Assembly: GCF_003457605.1 (NCBI RefSeq)
Contig: NZ_QRAN01000004.1
Location: forward strand, 124,001-188,000
DNA length: 64,000 bases
Direction of reading: 5' to 3'
DNA from: Seongchinamella sediminis
GTDB lineage: Bacteria > Pseudomonadota > Gammaproteobacteria > Pseudomonadales > Halieaceae
The notes below the pieces were generated by a model, which worked only from the letters and a program-made list of their open reading frames with translations, was not told the origin of the DNA and did not search any database. How positions within the stretch are numbered: position 1 is the first letter of the stretch; every line of letters starts with the position of its first letter. Positions 25,003-34,427 of the stretch are shown here, one piece after another. The position numbers were made by a program, and so were the translations under genes.

Positions 25003-26170
25003 ACACCGCTCCCGCCGCTGCCTGCGCCGCACCGCGACTGATGTCGGCGCCCTGGGCAGACAGGACCGCTTCAAGGGCGGTGAGGCAGGCCAGGACGTTC
25101 TGTTCGCTGCTGGAGAAGCCCATCAGCCCGATGCGCCAGGTCTTGCCCGCCAGGGCGCCCAGGCCAGCGCCGATTTCCAGGTTGAAATCCCTGAGCAGGG
25201 CGCCGCGAACGCCGGCATCATCGACCCCCTCGGGGATATTGACCGCATTGAGCTGGGGCAGGCGATGGGGCTCGGCGACCGCCATGGACAGCCCCATGGC
25301 TTCCAGGCCGGCAACCAGGGCGCGGTGATTGTGCCGGTGGCGGGCAAAGGCCGCCGTCAGTCCCTCTTCACGCAGCATGAGCAGTGATTCATGCAGTGCG
25401 TACAGGTCGTTCACCGGCGCGGTGTGATGGTAGGCGCGCTTGCTACTGCCGCCCCAGTAGCCCATCACCAGTTGCATGTCCAGGAACCAGCTCTGTACCT
25501 TGTGCTCGCGATTCTGGATGCGGTCGACGGCGGCGGGGCTGAAGGTCACCGGGGAGATGCCCGGCACGCAGGACAGGCACTTCTGGGTGCCGGAGTACAC
25601 GGCGTCGGCTCCCCACTCGTCGACCTTGAGTTCAATCCCTCCCAGCGAGGTCACCGCGTCGACGATTGACAGCGCGTTGTGCTCCCGGGCCAGGGCGCAG
25701 AGAGCCCGGGCGTCGGAGCGCACACCGGTGGAGGTCTCGGCGTGGACGAATGCCAGGACTGCGGCGTCGGGATGATCGGCAAAGGCCTGGGCCACCCTGT
25801 CAACGCTCACCGCTTGTCCCCAGTCATCCTGGACCATCACCGCGGTTGCGCCGCAGCGCTCCACGTTTTCCTGCATGCGGCCGCCGAACACGCCGTTCTG
25901 GCAGACGATGACCTTGTCGCCGGGACTCAACAGATTGACAAAACAGGCCTCCATGCCAGCAGAGCCGGGGGCAGAGACGGGCAGGGTGAGGGGGTTTTCG
26001 GTCTGGAAGGCGTACTGCAGCAGTTCTTTTATCTCGTCCATCAGCTGCACAAACAGCGGGTCCAGGTGGCCGATTGTCGGGCGCGCAAGGGCACCCAGAA
26101 CACGGGGAGAAACATCGGAGGGCCCGGGGCCCATCAGGGTGCGCTGGGGTGGGAAAAAGCTGCTGGTCAT
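24989..26170 (-). CDS. Class V aminotransferase (alanine-glyoxylate / serine-pyruvate type)
   Basis: A 393-residue PLP enzyme that begins MTSSFFPPQRTLMGPGPS, where LMGPGPS is the hallmark N-terminus of alanine-glyoxylate/serine-pyruvate aminotransferases. The PLP lysine is in YSGTQKCLSC (about residue 199), preceded by VDAVTSLGG, which binds the PLP pyridine. Length matches human AGXT (392). It likely interconverts glyoxylate or pyruvate with amino acids. It is divergent from the acyl-CoA ligase gene at 26368. A longer frame to 26257 is rejected for its poor N-terminus. Confidence 0.9.
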   Translation of the reverse strand: MTSSFFPPQRTLMGPGPSDVSPRVLGALARPTIGHLDPLFVQLMDEIKELLQYAFQTENPLTLPVSAPGSAGMEACFVNLLSPGDKVIVCQNGVFGGRMQENVERCGATAVMVQDDWGQAVSVDRVAQAFADHPDAAVLAFVHAETSTGVRSDARALCALAREHNALSIVDAVTSLGGIELKVDEWGADAVYSGTQKCLSCVPGISPVTFSPAAVDRIQNREHKVQSWFLDMQLVMGYWGGSSKRAYHHTAPVNDLYALHESLLMLREEGLTAAFARHRHNHRALVAGLEAMGLSMAVAEPHRLPQLNAVNIPEGVDDAGVRGALLRDFNLEIGAGLGALAGKTWRIGLMGFSSSEQNVLACLTALEAVLSAQGADISRGAAQAAAGAVFSGR

Positions 26171-26367
26171 GGTCTTGCTTCCACTGGCTGTTGGCGAGGC
26201 CGACACCCTAGCAGGTTTCGGCTTTGGGCTTAAGTAAGCCGGGGAAATAGCGCCCATTGATCGCAGCTATGGCTTTGAGGGCGGGAGCGGCGGGGTGCAC
26301 TGTTGAGCGCTATCTTAATCCGTGGTTCACTTGCCTGCCCGAACCATAATTTCAAGAGGATCGAATC

Positions 26368-27900
26368 GTGAACAGACCTGGTATAGAGCCCAATTTTGCC
26401 GGCGTCATGCTGCGGCGTGCCCAACTCAATCCCGAGCGTACCGCCGTCATATTCGAGGGCAAGGAAACCCGTTATGACGAGTTTGCCGACCGGGTGCGGC
26501 GTCAGGCCCAGATGCTGCGTGAAAAGGGCGTGTGCGTGGGAGATCGGGTAGGCTACCTGGGCTTCAACCACCCGGCGTTGCTGGAAACCCTGTTTGCCGC
26601 CCAGACCCTGGGCGCGATCTTTGTCCCCCTCAATTTCCGCCTGACGGCGGAGGAACTGACGTTCATCATCAATGACGCCGGTATTCACAGCCTGGTGGTT
26701 GACGATGCCCTGCGTCCGGTTATTGAACCTGCCCGCGATGAGCTCTGCTGCCGCCATCTGTTCAGCTCCGAGAGTGAGGCGGCGGGCTGGCTGCATCTCG
26801 ACAGCGAACGGGCCGCGGCAGAGCCCATTCACGAGGCGGTATCGGTGGACCAGCACGACCTGGCAGTCATTATGTATACCTCAGGCACTACCGGGTTGCC
26901 CAAGGGTGCCATGCTGACTCACGGCAACCTGTTGTGGAATAACATCAATGCCAGTATGGCCTTCGGTGGCACCCGCGAGGACGTGGTGCTGTCGGCCGCG
27001 CCGCTGTTCCATATTGGCGGTCTCAATGTGATGACCCTGCACGCCTTTCACCTGGGTGCCTGCGTGGTCATCATGCGCAATTTCGAACCGGCCGAGGTGC
27101 TGGAAAACTTCGAAAAACACCGCGTCACCCATATGTTCGGGGCGCCGGCGATGTTCCTGTTCGTGTCCCAGCAGCCCAAATTCGCCGAGACCGACCTCAG
27201 TTCCATCCAGACCCTGATCTGTGGCGCGGCGCCGGTGCCGGAGTCATTGATCGAGCTGTGGGGTGCCCGCGGTGTGCCCTTCTGCCAAGGTTACGGGCTG
27301 ACCGAGACGGCGCCATTTTCCGCCTTCCTGACTCCGGAATGGGCGGTGAAGAAACTGGGCTCGGCGGGCCAGCCGCCGATCTTCAGCGACACTCGCATCG
27401 TCGACGCTGACAACCAGCCCTTGCCGGCAGGCGAGCGCGGCGAAATCTGCCTGCGCGGTCCCAACATCATGAAGGGCTACTGGAACCGGCCCGACGCCAC
27501 CGCCGACGCCATCGACAGGGAGGGCTGGTTTCACTCCGGCGACATCGGCTATCTCGACGAGGACGGTTTCCTGTTTATCTGTGACCGCCTCAAGGATATG
27601 GTGATTTCAGGCGGCGAGAACGTCTATCCGGCGGAGGTGGAGGGTGTGCTGTACAAGCACGAGGCCATTTCTGAAGTGGCAGTGATTGGCACCCCCGACG
27701 AGAAGTGGGGCGAGGCGGTCACCGCCGTGGTGGCGCTGCAGGAGGGCCAGAGCCTGAGCCTGGAGGAACTGCGCGAGTTTGCCGAGCCGCACCTGGCGCG
27801 CTACAAACTGCCGCGGCGCCTGGAGATTGTCGAGGCGCTGCCGCGCAACCCGGCGGGTAAAGTGCTCAAGTTTGTGCTCAAGGAAGATATCGTCGGCTGA
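26368..27900 (+). CDS. Acyl-CoA synthetase (AMP-forming, FadD/ANL family)
   Basis: A 510-residue adenylate-forming enzyme. The P-loop motif YTSGTTGLPKGAMLTH lies near residue 170, GYGLTETAP near 308 and FHSGDIGYLDEDGF near 390. The hinge DRLKDMVISGGENVYP and the catalytic Lys in PRNPAGKVLK near the C-terminus are present, so it should be active. It activates a carboxylic acid as an acyl-CoA; chain length or ring substrate cannot be told from sequence. GTG 26368 is preceded by AAGAGGA at 7 bases. It lies near ppdK and LLM genes and could feed acyl-CoA to the window's MaoC and dehydrogenase genes. Confidence 0.9.
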   Translation: MNRPGIEPNFAGVMLRRAQLNPERTAVIFEGKETRYDEFADRVRRQAQMLREKGVCVGDRVGYLGFNHPALLETLFAAQTLGAIFVPLNFRLTAEELTFIINDAGIHSLVVDDALRPVIEPARDELCCRHLFSSESEAAGWLHLDSERAAAEPIHEAVSVDQHDLAVIMYTSGTTGLPKGAMLTHGNLLWNNINASMAFGGTREDVVLSAAPLFHIGGLNVMTLHAFHLGACVVIMRNFEPAEVLENFEKHRVTHMFGAPAMFLFVSQQPKFAETDLSSIQTLICGAAPVPESLIELWGARGVPFCQGYGLTETAPFSAFLTPEWAVKKLGSAGQPPIFSDTRIVDADNQPLPAGERGEICLRGPNIMKGYWNRPDATADAIDREGWFHSGDIGYLDEDGFLFICDRLKDMVISGGENVYPAEVEGVLYKHEAISEVAVIGTPDEKWGEAVTAVVALQEGQSLSLEELREFAEPHLARYKLPRRLEIVEALPRNPAGKVLKFVLKEDIVG

Positions 27901-27907
27901 CACCGGG

Positions 27908-27928
27908 CGCGGGAGCACTGCTCCCGCG
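27908..27928. terminator. Perfect hairpin between convergent acyl-CoA ligase and ppdK
   Basis: A 9-bp perfect GC-rich stem (CGCGGGAGC / GCTCCCGCG) with a 3-base loop fills the 31-base gap between the two stop codons. The T tract is weak on both sides. Confidence 0.6.
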
Positions 27929-27931
27929 TAA

Positions 27932-30538
27932 TCAATCCTCCTGGGAGGCCTCCACGTGGGCCTGGGCCGCCGCCATGCGGGCGATCGGCACCCGGAACGG
28001 ACTGCAGGAGACGTAGTCCAGACCGAGATTGTGGCAGAAACGAATCGATCGCGGGTCGCCGCCGTGTTCACCGCAGATACCGTACTTGATGCCTTTTTTG
28101 ACCCTGCGGCTTTCCTGCACCGCCATTTCCATCAGGCGTCCCACTGCCCGCTGGTCGAGGCTGACGAAGGGGTCCGAGTCGACCAGCTTTTTCTCGATGT
28201 AACTGGGGATGAACTTGCCCACGTCATCGCGGGAGAAGCCGTAGGTCATCTGGGTCAGGTCGTTGGTGCCGAAACTCATGAACTCCACTTCCGGCGCCAG
28301 CCTGTCGGCGCCGAGTGTGGCCCGCGGGGTTTCCATCATGGTGCCGACCTTGTAGGGCACGGAGACCTGCCGCTGGCGCAGCACCTCCTGCACACCGCGG
28401 TCGATGATTTCCGTGATCAGGCGAATCTCGCGCACGTTCACCACCAGTGGAATCATGATTTCCGGCTTGGGCTGGATGCCCTGTTCCACCGCGTCCACCG
28501 CGGCGGTCATGATTGCCTTGACCTGCATTTCGGTGATTTCGGGGTAGACGATTGACAGCCGGCAGCCGCGGAAACCGAGCATCGGATTGACCTCGGAAAG
28601 GCCTTCGGTAATTTCCCTGATTTTCTCCAGCGGTTTGCCCACCGCGTCGGCCAGGGCCTGCATCTCCGCCTCTTCATGGGGCAGGAATTCGTGCAGCGGC
28701 GGGTCGAGCAGGCGAATGGTCACCGGTAGCCCGTCCATGACCCGGAACAGTTCCAGCATGTCCTGGCGCTGGAATTCCAGCAGTTCATCCAGATACTGCT
28801 GGCGCTCTTCTTTTGACTCCGAAAGAATCATCGCGCGCATTTTCTCGATGCGCCGCGCCTCGAAAAACATGTGTTCGGTGCGGCACAGCCCGATGCCCTC
28901 GGCGCCCAGTTCCCGGGCCTTGGCCGCATCTTCGGGCGTCTCCGCGTTGGCCCGCACCTTGAGCCGGCGGTGTTTGTCGGCCCAGCCCAACAGGGTCTGG
29001 AAGTCGTCAGAGGAACTGGCCTCGGTTTTCGGTATGTCTCCCAACATGACCTCCCCGGAGGTGCCGTCCAGGGTGATGGTGTCACCGCGCTTGAGCACCA
29101 CGCCGTCGTCGGTGTGGGCGCTGCCCTCGGCATAGTTTATGCTCAGGCTGCCGCAGCCGGTGATGGCGCACACCCCCATGCCGCGAGCGACCACCGCCGC
29201 GTGGGAGGTCATGCCGCCCAGTTCGGTGAGAATGCCAGCGGCAACCTTCATGCCGTGAATATCTTCGGGCGTAGTCTCCCTGCGCACCAGGATGACCGGG
29301 CGCCCCTGGGCGGCCACTTCCTCTGCCTCCTCGGCGGAGAAGACGATTTCACCGGTGGCGCCACCGGGGCTGGCCGGCAGGCCGGTGGCGACAATATCTT
29401 TTTTCGCCTTTGGATCCACCGTCGGGTGCAGGAAAGCCTCAACGTGCTCCGGGGAAACCCGCATCAGTGCTTCGCCCTCGCTGATCAGCCCCTCGCCGAC
29501 CATGTCCACCGCGATCTTGACCGCCGCGCGTCCGGTGCGCTTGCCGCTGCGGGTCTGCAGCATGTAAAAGCGCCCTTCCTGGACAGTGAATTCCAGGTCC
29601 TGCATATCGCGGTAGTGTTTCTCCAGCAGCGCCTGGGTCTTGTACAGCTCCGCGTAAACCTCCGGCTGCCGCTCTTTCAGGGCCTCCACTTGCAGCGGAG
29701 TCCGGATCCCGGCGACCACGTCTTCGCCGGCGGCGTTGAACAGGAATTCACCGAAGAACATTTTTTCACCGGTGGAGGGGTTGCGGGTAAAGGCCACGCC
29801 GGAGCCCGAGTCGTCACCGAAGTTGCCGAATACCATGGCCTGCACGTTTACCGCGGTACCCAGCGTGTCGGCGATATTGTTCATTTCCCGGTAGATGATT
29901 GCGCGGGGTGTATGCCAGGACTGGAATACCGCTTCCACCGCCATTTTCAGCTGCTGGAAAGGGTCCTCGGGAAAGTCGACCAGGGTTTTGTAGATGGCGA
30001 TGATTTCCTGCCAGTCTTCTGCCGACATGTCGACATCCAGGGTTTTGCCGTGCGCCTGCTTGTACTTGTCGATTTCGTGTTCGAACTTCTCCCCGGGTAC
30101 GCCCATCACCACATCGGCGAACATGGAAATAAAGCGGCGGTAACTGTCGTAGGCAAAACGCGGGTTATTGGTCCTGGCGGCGAGTCCGGCGGCAATGTCG
30201 TCGTTGAGGCCCAGGTTGAGGATGGTGTTCATCATGCCCGGCATGGAGACCGGGGCACCGGAGCGGACCGAAAACAGCAGCGGGTTTTCCGGGTCACCGA
30301 AACGGGCGCCCATTTTTTTCTCCACCAGGTCCAGGGCCACGCGGTACTCCTGTTCCAGCAGCGATGGCAGGTTGTTACCCGCCTGGAAGTACTCCCGGCA
30401 GGTGGCAGTGGTGATAATGAAGCCATAGGGCACCGGCAGGCCCATGGAGGTCATTTCGCAGAGGTTGGCGCCTTTGCCGCCAAGCAGTTCACGGTCGTCC
30501 TTGTTGCCCTCGTTGAAGAGGTAGACTCGTTTGGCCAT
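27932..30538 (-). CDS. ppdK: Pyruvate, phosphate dikinase
   Basis: An 868-residue enzyme with the full PPDK order: an ATP-grasp nucleotide domain from the N-terminus (VYLFNEGNKDDRELLGGKGA), a swivelling phosphohistidine domain with GGMTSHAAVVARGMG, and a C-terminal PEP/pyruvate barrel. The barrel carries RTEHMFF and the catalytic Cys in YGICGEHGGDP. It reversibly converts pyruvate, ATP and phosphate to PEP, AMP and pyrophosphate. Family length is 870-900, so it is intact. No PPDK regulatory protein (DUF299) gene is adjacent. A TATACT -10-like sequence lies on the minus strand at 30586-30591, about 48 bases upstream of the start. Confidence 0.96.
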   Translation of the reverse strand: MAKRVYLFNEGNKDDRELLGGKGANLCEMTSMGLPVPYGFIITTATCREYFQAGNNLPSLLEQEYRVALDLVEKKMGARFGDPENPLLFSVRSGAPVSMPGMMNTILNLGLNDDIAAGLAARTNNPRFAYDSYRRFISMFADVVMGVPGEKFEHEIDKYKQAHGKTLDVDMSAEDWQEIIAIYKTLVDFPEDPFQQLKMAVEAVFQSWHTPRAIIYREMNNIADTLGTAVNVQAMVFGNFGDDSGSGVAFTRNPSTGEKMFFGEFLFNAAGEDVVAGIRTPLQVEALKERQPEVYAELYKTQALLEKHYRDMQDLEFTVQEGRFYMLQTRSGKRTGRAAVKIAVDMVGEGLISEGEALMRVSPEHVEAFLHPTVDPKAKKDIVATGLPASPGGATGEIVFSAEEAEEVAAQGRPVILVRRETTPEDIHGMKVAAGILTELGGMTSHAAVVARGMGVCAITGCGSLSINYAEGSAHTDDGVVLKRGDTITLDGTSGEVMLGDIPKTEASSSDDFQTLLGWADKHRRLKVRANAETPEDAAKARELGAEGIGLCRTEHMFFEARRIEKMRAMILSESKEERQQYLDELLEFQRQDMLELFRVMDGLPVTIRLLDPPLHEFLPHEEAEMQALADAVGKPLEKIREITEGLSEVNPMLGFRGCRLSIVYPEITEMQVKAIMTAAVDAVEQGIQPKPEIMIPLVVNVREIRLITEIIDRGVQEVLRQRQVSVPYKVGTMMETPRATLGADRLAPEVEFMSFGTNDLTQMTYGFSRDDVGKFIPSYIEKKLVDSDPFVSLDQRAVGRLMEMAVQESRRVKKGIKYGICGEHGGDPRSIRFCHNLGLDYVSCSPFRVPIARMAAAQAHVEASQED

Positions 30539-30632
30539 AGTGTGTATCTCGCGATGATTGTGCTAAGGGGTATTTTTAGTCGCGCAGTATACGCCAACTG
30601 CGCCTCGGGCACAGGGCCAATTCTGCAGGCAG

Positions 30633-31517
30633 TTAGCAGCTGGCCAGAATGTCCACCAGCGCCTCGATCTCCACCAGCTCCGCCGTCGCCGGGACCATGA
30701 ACAGTTCTTCGCAGCCGGCGGCCCGGGCGTTGTCCAGGGCCTCGCGGATGGCGTCTGCCGAGCTGCGGTGTACGGATTCCGCCATCATGGTGGCGATTTC
30801 GGGCCCGGCGATAGCCAGGTACTCGTAGACATAGTCGTAGAGCTTGCGCTGGCCATCCTCGGCCAGGGTGTACCAGAAGCCGCCCATCCGGTAGGGTGCG
30901 TGCTCACGCCCGGCGCGCTCCCAGGCCGCCTCCGCCATGCTGAAGGTGCGTTGCAGTTCATCGCTTTCGCCATTGCCCGACCAGGCGTAAAGGCCATCGG
31001 CCCACCGGGCACAGCGCTCGATGCTTTTCGGTCCCATGGCCCCGGCCAGCAACAGGGGCTGCCTGTCCCAGGTGGGTGCAGGGCCGATCGGTCCTGCGCC
31101 GGCGATGACTTCATCGCCAGCCCACACCTGCCTGAGCCGGGCAACCTGTCGGTCCATGCGCCCGTAGCGGCCCTGGAAACTGGCGTCGACGGCCTGGTAG
31201 TCGCTGTCCCTGCCACCGTAGCCCAGGGCGATCTTGTTCACCCGGCCGCCGGACAGGATGTCCAGGGTGGCCACTTCCTTGGCAACCCGGGTGGCGCTGT
31301 GCATCGGCAGCACGTACAGGGTGGGAGTAATCTCGACCCGCTCGGTGGCCACGGCCGCGGCCGCCAGCAGCACGCGCATGTCGTAGGTCGGGCCATGCAC
31401 GCGCTCACCGCAGGACAGGGCGTGGAAAGGCCCGTTATCGATGGCCCGGAACCAGTCCAGATAATCATTCCGGCTGAGGCCGGCTTTCATGTAGGGCAGG
31501 CAAATCCCGATTTTCAT
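30633..31517 (-). CDS. LLM-class flavin/F420-type oxidoreductase
   Basis: A 294-residue luciferase-like protein. It starts MKIGICLPYMKAGLSRNDYL and has VEITPTLYVLPMHSATRVAK and RVNKIALGYGGRDSDYQAVD, the mid-barrel segment typical of the LLM family. PLLLAGAMGPKSIERCARWA follows, the usual cofactor-phosphate loop. It is 94 bases upstream of ppdK on the same strand and divergent from another LLM gene at 31585, so the two LLM genes share a 67-base regulatory gap. The substrate and the choice of FMN or F420 are unknown. Confidence 0.83.
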   Translation of the reverse strand: MKIGICLPYMKAGLSRNDYLDWFRAIDNGPFHALSCGERVHGPTYDMRVLLAAAAVATERVEITPTLYVLPMHSATRVAKEVATLDILSGGRVNKIALGYGGRDSDYQAVDASFQGRYGRMDRQVARLRQVWAGDEVIAGAGPIGPAPTWDRQPLLLAGAMGPKSIERCARWADGLYAWSGNGESDELQRTFSMAEAAWERAGREHAPYRMGGFWYTLAEDGQRKLYDYVYEYLAIAGPEIATMMAESVHRSSADAIREALDNARAAGCEELFMVPATAELVEIEALVDILASC

Positions 31518-31584
31518 TACTCAGCCTCCTCGTTTAGCACTTATTCTAGAGAGCTTGGGAAGCTTATCAGGACCGGGAGCGCAA

Positions 31585-32592
31585 ATGAAAATAGACGGGC
31601 CATTTTACGCCCAACTGGGCGAGGCGGCGGCGGAGGCCAGGCGACTGGCGGCGATCGGCTACGATGGTATCTACACCCTGGAGGGCAGCTGGGACCCTTT
31701 TTTGCCCCTGGTCATGGCGGCCGAGCACGCCCCCGGCCTGGACCTGGCGACGGGTATCGCGGTCGCCTTCCCCCGCAACCCCATCCATCTGGCCTACCAG
31801 GCCTGGGACCTGCAGAGGTTTTCATCGGGGCGCTTCTATCTCGGTCTGGGCTCTCAGGTGAAGGCCCACATCGAAAAGCGCTTCGGCGTTGACTTCGACC
31901 CGCCGGCATCCCGTATGCGCGAGTATATCCAGGCCCTCAAGGCGATTTTCGACTGCTGGCAGAACGGCACCCGGCTGGATTTCCAGGGCAGGTTTTATCG
32001 CCACACCCTGATGACGCCGATGTTTGATCCCGGGCCCAACCCCCACGGTATCCCACCGGTGCTGCTGGGCGCCCTGGGACCGAAAATGACCGAGGTGGCG
32101 GGGGAGGTTGCCGATGGCCTGATCGTGCATCCCTTCAACAGCACGCCTTTCCTGGAAAACACGGCGCTGCCCGCCGTGCATCGCGGGCTTGCAAAGAGCG
32201 GCCGCAAGCGCGGGGAATTCATTCTCCAGATCAACGCCATCGTCATCACCGGCGATACTGACGCGGCCGTGGCAGTGGCTACCCGCAAGGTTAAGGACCT
32301 GCTGGGTTTCTATGCGTCCACGCCGGCCTACCGGCCGCCCATGGAGGCGGTGGGCTATGGTGACCTCCAGGCGGAACTGAACAGGCTGTCCAAGGAAGGT
32401 CAGTGGGAGGCACTGGCGGAACATATCGACGACGATTTTCTTGATGCCTTCACCACCCGGGGCAAACCCGGAGAGATCGCCGCCAGGCTGCAAGCCAGCT
32501 ATGGGGAGCATGCCGACCGACTGGCCATTTATGCGCCCTACGCGGCTCCGGACGCGATGTGGCAATCGATTATCTCCGAGCTCAGGAAATAG
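31585..32592 (+). CDS. LLM-class oxidoreductase, F420-dependent-like
   Basis: A 335-residue luciferase-like enzyme that starts MKIDGPFYAQLGEAAAEAR and has FYLGLGSQVKAHIEKRFGV, RMREYIQALKAIFDCW and PPVLLGALGPKMTEVAGEVA. These resemble the TIGR03617-type LLM proteins often predicted to use F420; FMN use is equally possible in a proteobacterium. GGGAG lies 5 bases before ATG 31585. It is divergent from the LLM gene at 30633. Three LLM proteins in one 64-kb window is notable for this type of genome. Confidence 0.83.
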   Translation: MKIDGPFYAQLGEAAAEARRLAAIGYDGIYTLEGSWDPFLPLVMAAEHAPGLDLATGIAVAFPRNPIHLAYQAWDLQRFSSGRFYLGLGSQVKAHIEKRFGVDFDPPASRMREYIQALKAIFDCWQNGTRLDFQGRFYRHTLMTPMFDPGPNPHGIPPVLLGALGPKMTEVAGEVADGLIVHPFNSTPFLENTALPAVHRGLAKSGRKRGEFILQINAIVITGDTDAAVAVATRKVKDLLGFYASTPAYRPPMEAVGYGDLQAELNRLSKEGQWEALAEHIDDDFLDAFTTRGKPGEIAARLQASYGEHADRLAIYAPYAAPDAMWQSIISELRK

Positions 32593-32653
32593 CAGTGAAA
32601 GCACGGTGAATGCATGTGGATTGGGCGCCTGATCGGTTAACATGGGCGCCGCT

Positions 32654-33352
32654 ATGCCTTCTCTCATGTCATTGTTACCGCTCCCCGGCGCCCTGCTGGT
32701 GATTTTACTGCTGTCCGCTTGCGGAACGGCCACCGAAACGCCGCCCGCCGGGCAGGGTCTTGCTGCGGTGGATTTTTCCGGTGACTGGGAGGTCGATTAC
32801 AGCGAGAGTGAGAACATCCGCGACTCCTTTGATGTCTTGCTGCGGGAGTTGCAGCGCCAGGCGGAGCGCCAGAGCCGCAACATGCAGCAGGGTGGCGGTA
32901 CCCTCTCGATGGCGGCCAATAGCGGTAACAGTCTGTACGCACTGGCCCGCATGGCGGAGATCATCACCGAGCCGCAACTGCTTGCCATCAGCCAGAGTGA
33001 GACTGAAATTACCATCAAGCGCGAGGGCAGTTTCGCCCTTTACTGTGAATTTTTCCCTGGTCAGCTGCACCGGATCGAGTCGCCCCTGGGCAGCGAAGTC
33101 TGCGGCTGGGACAGCCACCAGCTGCTGTTCAATATTGTCTTGCCCGGGGGATTGTCGATATACCATCGGCTGACCCTGGGGCCACAGGGTGAGCGCCTGC
33201 AGATCGCCACCACCCTGCGCTCGGACCAGGTATCCTGGCCCTTTACCGTCGACCGGGTCTACCGCCGCTACGACCCCAGCAGCTCGGGCATACGCTGCAA
33301 ACAGACCCTGACCCGGGGCAAGGTATGCACCACCGAGAGACCGGCGCAGTGA
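32654..33352 (+). CDS. Uncharacterised lipoprotein
   Basis: A protein of about 232 residues with a signal sequence ending in the lipobox LLLSACGTA, so probably an outer-membrane or periplasmic lipoprotein. The mature part begins FSGDWEVDYSESENIRDSF and continues with a helical Gln/Arg-rich stretch, then beta-rich sequence with two cysteines. I know of no function. ATG codons at 32642, 32654 and 32666 are all possible starts; none has a strong ribosome site. Its stop overlaps the GTG of the next gene, which implies coupled translation and a shared role. Confidence 0.7.
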   Translation: MPSLMSLLPLPGALLVILLLSACGTATETPPAGQGLAAVDFSGDWEVDYSESENIRDSFDVLLRELQRQAERQSRNMQQGGGTLSMAANSGNSLYALARMAEIITEPQLLAISQSETEITIKREGSFALYCEFFPGQLHRIESPLGSEVCGWDSHQLLFNIVLPGGLSIYHRLTLGPQGERLQIATTLRSDQVSWPFTVDRVYRRYDPSSSGIRCKQTLTRGKVCTTERPAQ

Positions 33353-34413
33353 GGCCGCTGGTGCTGCTAATGCTGGTGTGCCTGGCGCTGCCCGCCGCAG
33401 CCGACCAGCGCCGGCTCGACGTGGGCGTGGCGATTTTCGACCCCGGTATCCCCGCCGACGAGTCCACTCATAATGAGCTGGGAATATTCCCCCGCATTCG
33501 CCAGGCGGAAGCGAAGTACCTGCCAGTAACACTGCGCCGGGAACTGGTCGACAGTGGCCAGTGGGGAGTGGTGCGGGTGCTGCCGGAACTGGGGGTGCTG
33601 TCGGAGCTGACCGTGCAGGGGCGCATACTGGAGTCCAACGGGCGCCAGCAGCGAATTCACGCCCGGGTCATCGATGCCACCGGCCGCCGCTGGCTGGACC
33701 GGGAATATGCCGCCAGCGCCGTCACGACATCTCCCCCCGGGAACGAACCCTATCGCCAGCTCTACGCCCGGGTAGCCGCCGATATGCTCGATTACCGGCG
33801 TGGTCTCACTGCCAGCCAGCTGCGCGAGATTCGCGGCGTAGCGCTCATGCGCTATGCCCAGAGCCTGTCGCCGGATGCTTTCGCCGCCTATCTCGGGCGC
33901 GACGGGGAGGGCCATCAGCGCTTGCAGCGCCTGCCTGCGGAGGGGGACCCGATGATGTCCCGGGTGGAGCGGATCCGCAACCAGGAGTACCTGTTCATCG
34001 ATAACGTGGATGAGCAGTTCGGCGATTTGCACGACCAGATGGCGGCTACCTACGTCCTGTGGCTGGCGTACGACCGGGAACAAAACCTGTTTCGCGAGGA
34101 CTACGAGCAGCGCGCCGCGAACCGGGAGCAGCAGGGCCGTGCCGGCAGTTTTGCCGCGATGCAGCAAAGTTATTTCGCCTACCGCAATTTCCGCATCCAG
34201 GAGCAGGACCTGGATGAACTGGCCCTGGGCTTCAATAACGAGATTGCGCCTACCATTATGGCAACCAGCGGCAGGGTGTTCCGCCTTACCGGCACGCTTG
34301 ACAGTCAATACACCGAGTGGCGGCAGATTCTGCGACAGATATTCGCCCTTGAGACCGGCCTGCCGCCGGCAGCTGGTGGCGACAATAGTAGTTTCTCCAA
34401 CACGGCACAATAG
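33349..34413 (+). CDS. Conserved periplasmic protein of unknown function
   Basis: A 354-residue exported protein with a signal peptide (LVLLMLVCLALPAAAD). The mature N-terminus RRLDVGVAIFDPG, the TLRRELVDSGQWGVVRVLPE segment and VQGRILESNG resemble proteins that assemble beta-rich domains in the periplasm, with a faint CsgG/TolB-N flavour. The second half is helical, acidic and Gln/Arg-rich (residues 180-300). It starts at GTG 33349 inside the preceding stop; ATG 33325 is possible but has AAGG only one base away. It is paired with the lipoprotein gene before it. Function unknown. Confidence 0.72.
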   Translation: MRPLVLLMLVCLALPAAADQRRLDVGVAIFDPGIPADESTHNELGIFPRIRQAEAKYLPVTLRRELVDSGQWGVVRVLPELGVLSELTVQGRILESNGRQQRIHARVIDATGRRWLDREYAASAVTTSPPGNEPYRQLYARVAADMLDYRRGLTASQLREIRGVALMRYAQSLSPDAFAAYLGRDGEGHQRLQRLPAEGDPMMSRVERIRNQEYLFIDNVDEQFGDLHDQMAATYVLWLAYDREQNLFREDYEQRAANREQQGRAGSFAAMQQSYFAYRNFRIQEQDLDELALGFNNEIAPTIMATSGRVFRLTGTLDSQYTEWRQILRQIFALETGLPPAAGGDNSSFSNTAQ

Positions 34414-34427
34414 GCTATGCTTGGCGT

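Noticed and set aside
28871-30700. 609-codon open frame antisense to ppdK
   Set aside because: It mirrors a clear, full-length ppdK and its sequence is His/Gly-rich with no domain, so it is a shadow.
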